From Streptomyces sp. WM4235 (lineage in GTDB: Bacteria; Actinomycetota; Actinomycetes; Streptomycetales; Streptomycetaceae), in the NCBI RefSeq assembly GCF_001279725.1, contig NZ_LGDE01000112.1:124001-188000 (forward strand): 64,000 nt of DNA. Reading direction: 5' to 3'. Shown one piece after another: positions 27,717-39,180 of this stretch (position 1 is the stretch's first letter; each line of letters begins with the position of its first letter). The notes beneath the pieces are model-generated. The model was given only the letters and a program-made list of their open reading frames with translations, was not told the DNA's origin and did no database searches. Position numbers and translations under genes: made by a program.

Positions 27717-28577
27717 ATGTCACATGCAGCGGCCCAGGCATCCATCGGCGACAGCGAGTTCGACCGCGACACCACCCTCTCCGCCCGCGCGGACGAGCCC
27801 GGGGTGTACGACGCTGAACTCAGCGCCGGCTGGACGATCATCACCGCCGTCAACGGCGGATATCTGTTGGCTCTGGTCGGTCGGGCCCTGTCGGCGGCCC
27901 TGCCGCATCCCGACCCCTTCACCGTCTCCGCCCACTACCTGACCTCCTCCGTGCCCGGCCCCGCCGTGATCCGCACGCAGGTCGTCCGGATCGGGCGCAC
28001 CCTGTCGACCGGCCAGGCGTCCCTTTTCCAGTACGACGAGAGCGGCGCCGAGATCGAGCGGATCCGCGTCCTCGCCTCCTACGGGGAACTGTCCGCCCTG
28101 CCCGACTCCGTGCACACCACCGCGCTGCCGCCGGTCATGCCCGCGTACGAGGACTGTCTCGGCGCGGAGGCCGGCCCCGCGCCGATCCCCGGGAGCTCCG
28201 CCATCGTGGACCGGCTCCGGCTGCGGCTGGACCCGGCGACGGCGGGCTGGGCGGTCGGGGCGCCGTCGGGCAAGGGCGAGATGCGGGCCTGGTTCGAGCT
28301 CGCCGACGGCCGTGACGCCGACCCGCTGTCGCTCCTGCTGGCGCTGGACGCGCTGCCGCCGACCGCCTTCGACCTCGGCCTGATCGGCTGGGCCCCGACG
28401 GTCGAGCTCACCACCCACATCCGCCACCGCCCCGCGCCGGGCCCGCTGCGGGTGGCCATCACCACCCGCAACCTGGCCGGGGGCTTCCTGGAGGAGGACG
28501 CCGAGGTCTGGGACTCGACGGACCGACTCGTGGCCCAGTCCCGCCAACTGGCCCGCGCCCCGCGCCAGACGTCCTGA
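27717..28577 (+). CDS. Thioesterase family protein (TesB-like double hotdog)
   Basis: A 286-residue cytosolic protein expected to hydrolyse acyl-CoA thioesters. The N-terminal hotdog contains GWTIITAVNGGYLLALVGRAL and the sheet HPDPFTVSAHYLTSSVPGPAVI. The C-terminal hotdog holds DALPPTAFDLGLIGWAPTVELTTHIRHRP, the segment that carries the Asp/Thr/Gln-like catalytic positions in this family. The ATG at 27717 lacks a strong Shine-Dalgarno. It is a single gene behind a probable operator; the following 590 bp are non-coding. Confidence 0.85.
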   Translation: MSHAAAQASIGDSEFDRDTTLSARADEPGVYDAELSAGWTIITAVNGGYLLALVGRALSAALPHPDPFTVSAHYLTSSVPGPAVIRTQVVRIGRTLSTGQASLFQYDESGAEIERIRVLASYGELSALPDSVHTTALPPVMPAYEDCLGAEAGPAPIPGSSAIVDRLRLRLDPATAGWAVGAPSGKGEMRAWFELADGRDADPLSLLLALDALPPTAFDLGLIGWAPTVELTTHIRHRPAPGPLRVAITTRNLAGGFLEEDAEVWDSTDRLVAQSRQLARAPRQTS

Positions 28578-28693
28578 CCCGGAGGGTCGAAGCCGGGTTC
28601 CGGGGGCCGGGCGCCGGGGTCGGGTGTCAGAGCCGTGCACTGCGGCCTGGCGTTGCGGCGGGCGTATGCGATAGGGCGTCCCGGCGTGCCCGG

Positions 28694-28897
28694 CCGTGCG
28701 GGCAAGCCTGCCCGGCGTAGGTTCCGCCTGCCCGGCCGGCGTGCGGTCGGCCCCGCGCGGGGCCCGGGGGTGCTGCTCCGCCCCGCCCGTGTCGCGCGTT
28801 GCCCCGGGCGTGACCGGTCCGGCGCGGCCGGCCCGTGCGGCCAAGCCTGCCCGGCCTGGGTTCCGCCGGCCCGGCGTGCGGTCGGCCCCGCCCGGGG
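28694..28897. repeat. Two ~65-69 bp imperfect direct repeats in a 590-bp non-coding stretch
   Basis: Copy A (28694-28762) and copy B (28833-28897) both begin CCGTGCGG and share AAGCCTGCCCGGC, GGTTCCGCC, GTGCGGTCGGCCCCGC and a final CGGGG. A has a 4-nt insertion and a handful of substitutions. They are separated by 70 bp. Further short G/C repeats (GGGGGTGCCGCC) occur twice between 28955 and 29005. I find no supported gene in 28578-29169. Confidence 0.75.
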
Positions 28898-29169
28898 ACG
28901 GCGCGTGCCGGGGCGGGCGGGCACCCTCGCCCCCGCACCGTCCGCCCCGGGCCCGGGGGTGCCGCCCCACCCCGCTCCGCCCGGTCCCGGCCGGGGGTGC
29001 CGCCCCGCCCGGGTCGGGGCCTCGTGCCCGGTGGCAGGTGCCCCCGGCCCCACCACCACCGCCCCCGCGCGTCGCGCGCGTCACCGCCACGCCACCCCGC
29101 CGGGGATCGCGCCGGCGGGGGGACCGCATGGGGTTCGGCGCGTCGGGGGGCTCGTAGAATCGGGGGATC

Positions 29170-30333
29170 ATGGCCTACCTCGACCACGCCGCAACCACCC
29201 CGATGCTGCCGGAGGCCGCTGCGGCGATGACCGCGCAGTTCGCCGCCACGGGTAACGCGTCCTCCCTCCACGCCGCCGGCCGCCGCGCCCGCCGTACCGT
29301 CGAGGAGGCTCGCGAGGCCCTCGCCGAGGCCCTCGGCGCGCGCCCGAGCGAGGTGGTCTTCACCGCCGGCGGCACGGAGGCCGACAACCTCGCCGTCAAG
29401 GGCCTCTACTGGGCCCGCCGCGACCAGGACCCGACCCGTACCCGCGTGCTCACCAGCCCCGTCGAGCACCACGCCGTCCTCGACGCCGTCCACTGGCTCG
29501 CCGAGCACGAGGGGGCCCGGGTCGAGTACCTTCCGGTGGACCACCACGGGCGTGTGCACCCCGACGCCTTCCGGGAGGCGATCGAGCGGAACCCCTCCGA
29601 CGTCGCCCTGGCCACCGTGATGTGGGCCAACAACGAGATCGGCACGGTCTTCCCCGTACGGGAACTCGCCGACATCGCCGGGGAGTTCGGGATCCCGCTG
29701 CACTCCGACGCCGTCCAGGCCGTCGGTCAGCTCGACGTCCGCTTCGGCGACAGCGGCCTCGCCGCCATGACCGTCAGCGGCCACAAGGTGGGCGGCCCGT
29801 ACGGCATCGGCGCCCTGCTGCTCGGCCGGGACCAGACCCCCGTCCCCGTCCTGCACGGAGGCGGCCAGGAGCGGCACGTCCGGTCCGGGACCCTCGACGT
29901 GCCGGCCATCGCCGCCTTCGCGGTGGCCGCCGTCCTCGCCGCCGAGCGGCGCGAAGGGTTCGCCGTCGAGATCGGCGCCCTGCGCGACGAGCTGATCGCC
30001 GCCGTCCTGCGGGAGGTGCCCGACGCCGTGCTCGGCGGAGACCCCGTGGACCGGCTGCCCGCCAACGCCCACTTCAGCTTCCCAGGCTGCGAGGGCGACT
30101 CCCTGCTGCTCCTCCTCGACGCCCAGGGCATCGAGTGCTCCACCGGTTCCGCCTGCACCGCCGGCGTGGCCCAGCCCAGCCACGTGCTGCTCGCCACCGG
30201 CACCGATCCGCTGCTGGCCCGGGGCACCCTGCGGTTCTCCCTCGGCCACACCTCCACCAAGGAGGACGTCGCCGCGGTCGCCGCCGCCATCGGCCCCGCC
30301 GTCGCCCGCGCCCGCACGGCCGGACTCAGCTAG
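29170..30333 (+). CDS. Cysteine desulfurase (IscS/NifS family)
   Basis: A 387-residue PLP enzyme releasing sulfur from cysteine as an enzyme-bound persulfide. Hallmarks: [46 protein letters not shown], the PLP-lysine motif [12 protein letters not shown] (Lys near 204), [12 protein letters not shown] and the catalytic Cys loop STGSACTAG (Cys near 326). With mnmA less than 1 kb downstream it is the probable sulfur donor for tRNA 2-thiouridine. A TAGAAT -10 at 29155-29160 ends 9 bp before the ATG, and GGGGG also lies in this gap, so the leader is very short. Confidence 0.95.
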   Translation: MAYLDHAATTPMLPEAAAAMTAQFAATGNASSLHAAGRRARRTVEEAREALAEALGARPSEVVFTAGGTEADNLAVKGLYWARRDQDPTRTRVLTSPVEHHAVLDAVHWLAEHEGARVEYLPVDHHGRVHPDAFREAIERNPSDVALATVMWANNEIGTVFPVRELADIAGEFGIPLHSDAVQAVGQLDVRFGDSGLAAMTVSGHKVGGPYGIGALLLGRDQTPVPVLHGGGQERHVRSGTLDVPAIAAFAVAAVLAAERREGFAVEIGALRDELIAAVLREVPDAVLGGDPVDRLPANAHFSFPGCEGDSLLLLLDAQGIECSTGSACTAGVAQPSHVLLATGTDPLLARGTLRFSLGHTSTKEDVAAVAAAIGPAVARARTAGLS

Positions 30334-30409
30334 GCCGGCTCCGTCGTAGGCAGCGCCCCGGGCCGGCCCGGAATCCGGGGCGGAGGCCGGTCGGGTCGCG
30401 CTCCCCGGA

Positions 30410-31111
30410 TCAGCCGGTCGCCGGCTTGCGCGCCAAGGCTTCCCCGACCATGCGGACGTACCGGTTCCAGTCCCAGTGGCGGCCCGGGTCCGTGTGATCG
30501 GCACCCGGCACCTCGGAGTGGCCCACGATGTGCTCGCGGTCGGCGGGTATGTCGTACCTCCGGCAGACATCGGCGGCCAGCTCGGCCGAGGCCGCGTACA
30601 TCGCGTCCGTGAAGTCCTGCGGCCGGTCCACGAAGCCCACGTGCTCGATGCCGACACTGCGCTCGTTCATGGACCGGTTCCCGGCGTGGAAGGCCACGTC
30701 CAGCTCGCGCACCATCTGCTCGACATGACCGTCCTGGCGGACTATGTAGTGCGCCGACGCCTTGTGCCACGGGTTCTTGAAGGCGTCCACCGAGGACTCG
30801 AACCCGCCCTGTGTGACATGCACGACAATCCGGTCCACGCGGTAGTCGTCGGGCCGGTCCGCCAGCCGCCAGTTCGCCGGCGAGGCCGCCGTCCAGCTCG
30901 CCGCCGCGAAGTCCAGCTCACCCTCCTTGCGCGGCTTGGACACCCCGGGCAGCAGCCACCAGGCGCGTCTGAGCTCGTCCTGCCCGATGACGGCGGCGGT
31001 TGCGATCACCCCGAGCCCTCCGAACAGCACGGCCCTGCGGGTCCGGCCCGACCCCTTGCCGGTCGCCTTGCCCGGAGCCGCGTCCCGTGTCTTGCCACCC
31101 TCACGCACCAT
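30410..31111 (-). CDS. Exported N-acetylmuramoyl-L-alanine amidase (Amidase_2)
   Basis: A 233-residue zinc amidase that cleaves the sugar-peptide bond of peptidoglycan. The N-terminus has a Tat-like RRAVLFGGLGVIATAAV (residues 24-40). The catalytic domain shows IVVHVTQGGFES (first zinc His), ASAHYIVRQDG, VAFHAGN, NERSVGIEHVGF, and the late HSEVPGADHTDPG with the second His and acid. ATG 31111 (MVREGGKTRD) is selected because the upstream open frame runs into the divergent mnmA. It sits between the sulfur-transfer genes but is on the opposite strand and is not functionally linked. Confidence 0.9.
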   Translation of the reverse strand: MVREGGKTRDAAPGKATGKGSGRTRRAVLFGGLGVIATAAVIGQDELRRAWWLLPGVSKPRKEGELDFAAASWTAASPANWRLADRPDDYRVDRIVVHVTQGGFESSVDAFKNPWHKASAHYIVRQDGHVEQMVRELDVAFHAGNRSMNERSVGIEHVGFVDRPQDFTDAMYAASAELAADVCRRYDIPADREHIVGHSEVPGADHTDPGRHWDWNRYVRMVGEALARKPATG

Positions 31112-31178
31112 GCGATCCACCCCCCGACCCGACAACGCGCCGTGACCGCGCGCGGTTCCCCGTACCCTGGACGGTGCC

Positions 31179-32309
31179 ATGACTGAGAACCTGCCGCGCA
31201 CCGCCCGCCCCCTCCGCGTCCTCGCCGCCATGTCCGGCGGGGTGGACTCCGCCGTCGCCGCCGCCCGCGCCGTGGAAGCCGGGCACGACGTCACGGGCGT
31301 CCACCTGGCGCTCTCCGCGAACCCCCAGTCCTTCCGGACCGGCGCCCGCGGCTGTTGCACCATCGAGGACTCCCGCGACGCCCGTCGCGCCGCCGACGTC
31401 ATCGGCATCCCCTTCTACGTCTGGGACCTCGCCGAGCGCTTCCGCGAGGACGTGGTCGAGGACTTCATCTCCGAGTACGAGGCCGGGCGCACCCCGAACC
31501 CCTGCCTGCGCTGCAACGAGAAGATCAAGTTCGCGGCGCTGCTCGACAAGGCCCTCGCCCTCGGGTTCGACGCCGTCTGCACGGGCCACTACGCCACCGT
31601 CGTCCTCAACGACGACGGCGCGCGCGAACTCCACCGCGCCTCCGACATGGCCAAGGACCAGTCGTACGTGCTCGGCGTCCTCGACGAGAAGCAGCTCGCC
31701 CACGCCCTCTTCCCCCTCGGCGACACCCTCACCACCAAGGAAGAGATCCGCGCCGAGGCCGAGCGGCGCGGCCTCGCCGTCGCGAAGAAGCCCGACAGCC
31801 ACGACATCTGCTTCATCGCCGACGGCGACACCCAGGGCTTCCTCGCGAACCGCCTGGGCAAGGCCGAGGGCGACATCGTCGACGAGAGCGGCGAGAAGGT
31901 CGGCACCCACGAGGGCGCCTTCGGCTTCACCATCGGCCAGCGCAAGGGCCTGCGGATCGGCCACCCCGCCGCCGACGGCAAGCCGCGCTACGTCCTCGAC
32001 ATCTCTCCGGTGAACAACACCGTCACCGTCGGCCCCGTCGAGGCCCTCGACGTCGGCGCCCTCACCGCGATCCGCCCCCGCTGGTGCGGTTCCACGGCCG
32101 CCGCCCCCGGCACGTACACCGCGCAGCTGCGCGCCCACGGCGGCGAGACCGAGGTCTTCGCCGAACTCGTGGACGGCGAGCTGCGCGTCTCCTTCACCGA
32201 GCCGGTCCGCGGCGTGGCCCCCGGCCAGGCGATCGTGCTGTACGACGGCACCCGCGTGGTCGGTTCCGCCACCATCGCCACGACCGAGCGGACTTCCGCC
32301 GCCGTGTGA
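31179..32309 (+). CDS. mnmA: tRNA-specific 2-thiouridylase
   Basis: A 376-residue enzyme that thiolates U34 of Lys, Glu and Gln tRNAs. The PP-loop ATP site is [12 protein letters not shown] (residue 17 onward). The first catalytic Cys is in [14 protein letters not shown] (about 108) and the second in [12 protein letters not shown] (about 211), with the C-terminal beta barrel after residue 280. Sulfur should come from the cysteine desulfurase at 29170. A TACCCT -10-like hexamer (31163-31168) ends 10 bp before the ATG. Confidence 0.95.
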   Translation: MTENLPRTARPLRVLAAMSGGVDSAVAAARAVEAGHDVTGVHLALSANPQSFRTGARGCCTIEDSRDARRAADVIGIPFYVWDLAERFREDVVEDFISEYEAGRTPNPCLRCNEKIKFAALLDKALALGFDAVCTGHYATVVLNDDGARELHRASDMAKDQSYVLGVLDEKQLAHALFPLGDTLTTKEEIRAEAERRGLAVAKKPDSHDICFIADGDTQGFLANRLGKAEGDIVDESGEKVGTHEGAFGFTIGQRKGLRIGHPAADGKPRYVLDISPVNNTVTVGPVEALDVGALTAIRPRWCGSTAAAPGTYTAQLRAHGGETEVFAELVDGELRVSFTEPVRGVAPGQAIVLYDGTRVVGSATIATTERTSAAV

Positions 32310-32325
32310 GCCCGGCGGCCGGGGC

Positions 32326-33249
32326 TCAGGCCACCGTCAGGACGATCTTGCCGGTGGTGCGGCCCCGCTCGCCGATCTCGTGGGCCTTCGCGGCCTGCTC
32401 CAGCGGCAGCACCGTGTCGACCAGCGGCTTCAGCAGGCCCTGCTCGACCAGGGCGGCGATGCCCTCCAGGCCCTTGAGGTCGGGCTCCACCAGCAGCCAG
32501 GTGGCGTGCACGCCCTCGGCGTCGGCCGGGAGGCCGTCGGGGCCCGGCAGGGTCACCAGGTGCCCGCCCGGCTTGAGTACCTTCAGTGAACGCTGCCCGT
32601 GGTCCCCGCCCATCGTGTCGATCACCACGTCGATGTCGGAGACGACGTCCTCGAAGTCCGCGGTGCGGTAGTCGATCACCTCGTCGGCGCCGAGGTCGCG
32701 CAGCAGCGCGTGCTTGGCGGCGCTCGCGGTGCCGATCACGTACGCGCCGCGGGCCTTGGCGATCTGCACGGCCAGGTGGCCGACGCCGCCGGCCGCCGCG
32801 TGCACCAGGACCCGCTGACCGGCCGAGACCCCGGCCGTGTCGACCAGCGCCTGCCAGGCGGTCAGGGCCGCCAGCGGCAGCGCGGCCGCCTCCACGTGGT
32901 CCAGCGAGGCGGGCTTGCGGGCGAAGTGCCGGGCGGGAGCGGTCACGTACTCGGCGTACGCGCCGGCCTGCTGCGGGAAGCGGGGCATCCCGTACACCTC
33001 GTCGCCCACCCGGTACAGGGTCACGCCCGGTCCGACGGCCTCGACGGTGCCCGACACGTCCCAGCCGACGGCCGGCACCGGCCCCCAGGGGATCAGGCCG
33101 CCGCTCTCGCGGGTCTTCCAGTCCACCGGGTTCACGCCGGCGGCGCGGACCCGCACGAGCACCTCGCCCATGCCGGGCTCCGGGCGCTCGATCTCCCTCT
33201 CGACGAGAACCTCGGGTCCGCCCCACTGGCTGACGACGACGGCGCGCAT
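32326..33249 (-). CDS. NADPH-dependent quinone oxidoreductase, MDR superfamily
   Basis: A 307-residue zinc-independent medium-chain reductase (zeta-crystallin-like). Features: MRAVVVSQWGGPEVLVERE, the GroES-like domain with AGVNPVDWKTRESGG, and the Rossmann loop HAAAGGVGHLAVQIAKARGAYVIGTAS. It ends EIGERGRTTGKIVLTV. It probably reduces quinones or other enones with NADPH. AAAGGAGA lies 6 bp before the ATG at 33249. It is divergent from the GlxA-type regulator and may be its target. Confidence 0.9.
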   Translation of the reverse strand: MRAVVVSQWGGPEVLVEREIERPEPGMGEVLVRVRAAGVNPVDWKTRESGGLIPWGPVPAVGWDVSGTVEAVGPGVTLYRVGDEVYGMPRFPQQAGAYAEYVTAPARHFARKPASLDHVEAAALPLAALTAWQALVDTAGVSAGQRVLVHAAAGGVGHLAVQIAKARGAYVIGTASAAKHALLRDLGADEVIDYRTADFEDVVSDIDVVIDTMGGDHGQRSLKVLKPGGHLVTLPGPDGLPADAEGVHATWLLVEPDLKGLEGIAALVEQGLLKPLVDTVLPLEQAAKAHEIGERGRTTGKIVLTVA

Positions 33250-33331
33250 GGATGTCTCCTTTGGTGTTGCCTCTACGGGTATCAGCCGGTTTCCCCGGCC
33301 GACGCATCCAGCTTGGCGGCCGTCGCGCCCG

Positions 33332-33358
33332 CATGGTGCTGGCCGTACGGCCACCATG
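33332..33358. promoter_or_regulatory. 27-bp near-palindrome between the oxidoreductase and GlxA-type regulator genes
   Basis: The core TGGCCGTACGGCCA (33340-33353) is a perfect palindrome, flanked by CATGGT (33332-33337) on the left and ACCATG (33353-33358) on the right. It lies 15 bp before the regulator start in a 124-bp divergent promoter region. A shared operator for both genes is the natural reading. Confidence 0.55.
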
Positions 33359-33373
33359 TGACAGAATCTGGCC

Positions 33374-34345
33374 ATGCACCGAATCGCCGTACTCGCACTC
33401 GAAGGCGTCCCCCCGTTCGAGCTCGGGATCCCCTCCCGCGTCTTCGGCAACGCCCACGACGACGCCGGTGCCCCGCTCTACGAGGTGACCGTCTGCACCG
33501 CCGACGGCCTGCCCGTGACCAGCGACGCGGGCTTCACGGTCGGCGTCGCCGCCGGCCCCGAGGCGCTCGCCGCCGCCGACACCGTGGTCATCCCGCCCAC
33601 CCACGCCATGGACGACCTCGCGCACGGCGCGCCCCTGTCGCCCGGGCTCGCCGCCGCCATCGCCGGGATCCGGCCCGGCACCCGACTGGTGTCGATCTGC
33701 ACCGGCTCCTACGTCCTCGCCGCCGCCGGGCTGCTCGACGGCCGACCCGCCACCACGCACTGGCTGCACGCCCCCGAGTTCCAGCGGGCCTTCCCGCGGG
33801 TCCGGCTCGACGAGGAGGTGCTCTTCGTCGACGACGGAGACGTCCTCACCTCCGCCGGCGTCGCCGCGGGCGTCGACCTCTGCCTCTACCTGATCCGGCA
33901 GGACCACGGCACCGCCGTCGCCAACCGCGCCGCCCGCCTGTGCGTCGTCCCGCCCTGGCGTGACGGGGGACAGGCCCAGTACATCGACCGGCCCGTCCCC
34001 GAGCCGACCGTCGCCACCACCACCGCCACCCGCGCCTGGGCCCTGGAGCGGCTGTCCGAACCGATCGCCCTCGCCGAACTCGCCGACCACGCCCGGATGA
34101 GCCTGCGCACCTTCACCCGACGGTTCCGCGACGAGGTGGGCATGACGCCGGTGCAATGGCTCACCGTCCAGCGCCTCGAACTCGCCCGCCACCTGCTGGA
34201 ATCCAGCGACCTGTCGGTGGACCTGGTCGCACACCGGGCCGGCTTCGGATCCGGCAACTCGCTGCGCCAGCACATGAGGACCGCCCTCGGCATCTCGCCG
34301 ATCGCCTACCGACGCACCTTCCGCCCCGCCCTCGCGGAGGCATGA
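33374..34345 (+). CDS. GlxA-family transcriptional regulator (DJ-1/PfpI domain + AraC HTH)
   Basis: A 323-residue regulator. The N-terminal DJ-1/PfpI-like domain (residues 1-190) includes IAVLALEGVPPFELGIPSRVFG and the elbow SICTGSYVLAAAGLLDGRPATTHW, with Cys in the nucleophile-like position. The C-terminal AraC double HTH includes MSLRTFTRRFRDEVGMTPVQWLTVQRLELARHLLESS and GFGSGNSLRQHMR. A CAGAAT hexamer at 33362-33367 just before the ATG suggests a leaderless message. It probably senses a small metabolite and controls the divergent oxidoreductase through the palindrome at 33332. Confidence 0.9.
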   Translation: MHRIAVLALEGVPPFELGIPSRVFGNAHDDAGAPLYEVTVCTADGLPVTSDAGFTVGVAAGPEALAAADTVVIPPTHAMDDLAHGAPLSPGLAAAIAGIRPGTRLVSICTGSYVLAAAGLLDGRPATTHWLHAPEFQRAFPRVRLDEEVLFVDDGDVLTSAGVAAGVDLCLYLIRQDHGTAVANRAARLCVVPPWRDGGQAQYIDRPVPEPTVATTTATRAWALERLSEPIALAELADHARMSLRTFTRRFRDEVGMTPVQWLTVQRLELARHLLESSDLSVDLVAHRAGFGSGNSLRQHMRTALGISPIAYRRTFRPALAEA

Positions 34346-34412
34346 CCCCCGGGGTAATCGCGCTCCCGACCGGCGCTTGCCATGATCGAACCAACGGAAC
34401 GGTTCGACCCGA

Positions 34413-34466
34413 GGACCGGACCGGCACCGATGCACCGGACCGACACCGTGCACCGGTCCGACACGG
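34413..34466. repeat. 18-nt tandem repeat (three units) in the DUF1330 gene leader
   Basis: TGCACCGGACCGACACCG (34431-34448) and TGCACCGGTCCGACACGG (34449-34466) are adjacent, and a third, more divergent unit precedes them (34413-34430). An inverted repeat CGAACC...GGTTCG lies just upstream (about 34387-34406). It may be a promoter element for the downstream gene. Confidence 0.6.
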
Positions 34467-34485
34467 CACAGCCGAGGAGAACACG

Positions 34486-34830
34486 ATGACCGCGTACGCC
34501 CTGGCCCACCTGCGCCCCGCCCCGATGAACGACGAGATCCTGCGCTACATCGAGCGGATCCAGGCCACCATGGACCCCTTCGGCGGCCGCTTCCTCGTCC
34601 ACGACCGGCAGGTCGAGGTCAAGGAGGGCCCCTTCCCCGGGGCGGTGGTCCTGATCTCCTTCCCCGACATGGACCGCGCCCGCGCCTGGTACGACTCACC
34701 CGCCTACCAGGCGATCCTCCCGCTGCGCACCGACAACATCCCCGGCGAGACCATCCTGGTCGACGGGGTCGCACCCGACTACGACGCCGGCCTGACGGCC
34801 GCCCACTGGCGCGAGGCCCTCGGCCTCTGA
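34486..34830 (+). CDS. DUF1330 family protein
   Basis: A 114-residue protein of the ferredoxin-like alpha/beta-barrel dimeric type (DUF1330). Visible: MTAYALAHLRPAPMNDEILRYIERIQATMDPFGGRFLVHD, then GAVVLISFPDMDRARAWYDSPAYQAILPLR. No enzymatic residue is known for the family. ATG 34486 follows GAGGAGA at ideal distance. It is preceded by tandem repeats that may regulate it and is not coupled to the SDR gene 50 bp downstream. Confidence 0.88.
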   Translation: MTAYALAHLRPAPMNDEILRYIERIQATMDPFGGRFLVHDRQVEVKEGPFPGAVVLISFPDMDRARAWYDSPAYQAILPLRTDNIPGETILVDGVAPDYDAGLTAAHWREALGL

Positions 34831-34879
34831 GAGCGGACGGGCGCGATTCAGGGCGCGATCAGGATGCGAGCATGGCCAC

Positions 34880-35569
34880 ATGGCTACTCACCTGATCACC
34901 GGTGCCGGATCCGGCATCGGCGCCGCCGTCGCGAACCGCCTGCACGCGCGCGGCGACGACCTCGTCCTCCTGGCCCGCGACGCCGCGCGCGGCAAGCAGC
35001 TCGTCGAACGCTTCCCCGGCGCGGGCGTGCTCGTGGGCGATCTCGCGGACCCCGACCGGCTCTCGTGGGCCTTCTCCAAGCAGGCCATTCCCGAGCGGAT
35101 CGACTCCCTGCTGCACATCGCGGGGATCGTCGACCTCGGACCGGTGGGCGAACTGCGTCCCAAGACCTGGCACCAGCAGCTCAACGTCAACCTGATCGCC
35201 CCCGCCGAGGTCACCCGGCTGCTGCTCCCCACCCTGCGCGCCTCGCACGCGACGATCGTCTTCGTGAACTCCGGCGCCGGACTGCAGGCCCACGCCGACT
35301 GGAGCGCGTACGCCGCCTCCAAGCACGGCCTGAAGGCCCTCGCCGACTCTCTGCGCGAGGAGGAGAGGGCCAACGGCATCCGCGTCACCTCGGTCTACCC
35401 GGGCCGCACCGCGAGCCCCATGCAGGCCAAGGTGCACTCCCAGGAGGGCAAGGAGTACGACGCCGCCGCCTGGATCGACCCCGAGTCCGTGGCGACGACC
35501 GTCGTCATGGCCGTCGACCTGCCCCGCGACGCCGAGGTCAAGGACCTGAGCGTCAGGCCCGGCCGATGA
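34880..35569 (+). CDS. Short-chain dehydrogenase/reductase
   Basis: A 229-residue classical SDR with TGxxxGIG cofactor loop (TGAGSGIGAAVANRL), ADP-binding RDAARG, the LLHIAGIVDLGPV strand, VNSGAG with the catalytic Ser, and the catalytic YAASKHG. The substrate is unknown. The start is ATG 34880. The stop overlaps the start of the MetE-like gene (ATGA at 35566), so the two proteins are made in coupled fashion. Confidence 0.9.
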   Translation: MATHLITGAGSGIGAAVANRLHARGDDLVLLARDAARGKQLVERFPGAGVLVGDLADPDRLSWAFSKQAIPERIDSLLHIAGIVDLGPVGELRPKTWHQQLNVNLIAPAEVTRLLLPTLRASHATIVFVNSGAGLQAHADWSAYAASKHGLKALADSLREEERANGIRVTSVYPGRTASPMQAKVHSQEGKEYDAAAWIDPESVATTVVMAVDLPRDAEVKDLSVRPGR

Positions 35570-36549
35570 GCGCGAACGCCACCGGCGTCGGCTCGCTCCC
35601 CGGCGGCGACGCCCGCGAGGCCGCCAAGACCGTCACCGGCTCCTTCGAGGAGTTCCCCTACCTCGCCGAGCTGCCCGCGCGGGGACCGGGCGCCGACATG
35701 ATCGGCCGGTCCCTCGGGCTGCTCGTCGACATGTACGCGCACGTCGAGCCCAGCGGCTGGCGGATCAGCGACCGCCCCGGCCGCGACAGCAAGCGCGCCC
35801 GCTCCTGGCTCGGCGAGGACCTCGACGCCCTGGAGGAGTTCACCCAGGGCTACACCGGCAAGCTGAAGATCCAGGCCGTCGGGCCGTGGACCCTGGCCAC
35901 CGCGCTGGAACTGCACGGCGGGGAGGCGGTCCTCCAGGACGCCGGGGCCTGCCGGGACCTGGCCGGATCGCTCGCGGAGGGGCTGCGCGAGCACCTGGCC
36001 GACGTGCGCAAGCGCATCCCCGGCGCCGAGGTGGTCCTCCAGTTCGACGAGCCCTCGCTGACCTCCGTCCTCCTGGGCCGGGTGCGTTCCGCCAGCGGGT
36101 ACCGGACCTACCGCGCCGTCGACCGACAGGTCGTCGAGGGCACCCTGCGCGAGCTGTTCGCCGTCCACGACGGGGAGGTCGTCGTCCACTCCTGCGCCCC
36201 CGAAGTCCCCTTCGGACTGCTCCGGCGCGCCGGCGCCACGGGCGTGTCGTTCGATTTCTCCCTGCTCACCGAGCGCGAGGACGACGCCATCGGGGAGGCC
36301 GTCGAGGACGGTGCGAAACTCTTCGTCGGAGTGGTGCCCGGCACCGACGCCCCGTTGTCGGACCCGGGGGGTAGCGTCATGGGTGTCAGGAAGCTTTGGC
36401 GCAGGCTGGGACTGGCCCCGGGGACCCTCGCGGACTCCGTCGTGGTCACTCCGTCGTGCGGTCTGGCGGGCGCCTCGCCCGCCTACGCCCGCGCGGTGCA
36501 GGCCCACTGCGTCAGGGCGGCGAGGTCGCTCGCCGACAACCCTGAGTGA
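35566..36549 (+). CDS. MetE/UROD-fold protein, cobalamin-independent methionine-synthase-like
   Basis: A 327-residue single-domain protein matching the C-terminal catalytic half of cobalamin-independent methionine synthase. Seen: MSANATGVGSLPGGDAREA, AVGPWTLATALELHGGEA, the QFDEPSLTSVLLG segment, and the putative zinc ligands in VVVHSCAPEVPFGLL and TPSCGLAGASP. Full MetE is about 750 residues, so this is a stand-alone core relative; whether it methylates homocysteine is uncertain. Coupled to the SDR upstream, with ligA 30 bp downstream. Confidence 0.82.
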   Translation: MSANATGVGSLPGGDAREAAKTVTGSFEEFPYLAELPARGPGADMIGRSLGLLVDMYAHVEPSGWRISDRPGRDSKRARSWLGEDLDALEEFTQGYTGKLKIQAVGPWTLATALELHGGEAVLQDAGACRDLAGSLAEGLREHLADVRKRIPGAEVVLQFDEPSLTSVLLGRVRSASGYRTYRAVDRQVVEGTLRELFAVHDGEVVVHSCAPEVPFGLLRRAGATGVSFDFSLLTEREDDAIGEAVEDGAKLFVGVVPGTDAPLSDPGGSVMGVRKLWRRLGLAPGTLADSVVVTPSCGLAGASPAYARAVQAHCVRAARSLADNPE

Positions 36550-38793
<2,244 letters not shown>

Positions 38794-39180
38794 CGCACGA
38801 AGGGAAGTCCTTCCGGGGGACGGGCGAGGGCCAACGGATGCGTGGTGTGCGGCCGTCCGGGCGGGCGCACGCCGGGCGTGGCCATCGGTGCCAAACGGCC
38901 GGTACAGGGCCGGCGGCAGGGCGGTGACCTGTCGGATCATCGGATCGAGGACCGGAAGAGCCTGGTCCAAACTCACCCGTTCGGCGGATACCGTACTGAT
39001 GAGGATGGCTGGGTCGCATTCGGGCAACCACCGCCGACCGCTGCCCCTGGGACCCTCCGGCGTCCTACTGTTGTGGAGTGCGCCCGTCGCGCACGGCCGC
39101 GTGACGTGCTGCCGGCCGTGACGGCACGACATCGGGGCCATCGCGTGACATCGGCATCGCCGGCTGTGAGAGGGACGGGC
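38794..39180. other. 387-bp intergenic region upstream of the GGDEF-EAL gene
   Basis: No supported gene or obvious dyad. It must contain the promoter of the GGDEF-EAL gene. I looked for but could not point to a convincing BldD- or WhiA-type site by eye. Confidence 0.35.

Noticed and set aside
28694..28897. Mobile element or insertion-sequence ends
   Set aside because: The repeats are direct, not inverted; there is no transposase nearby and no target duplication.
28627..30657. 676-residue minus-strand frame over the cysteine desulfurase
   Set aside because: Antisense to a gene with all catalytic motifs; no domain of its own.
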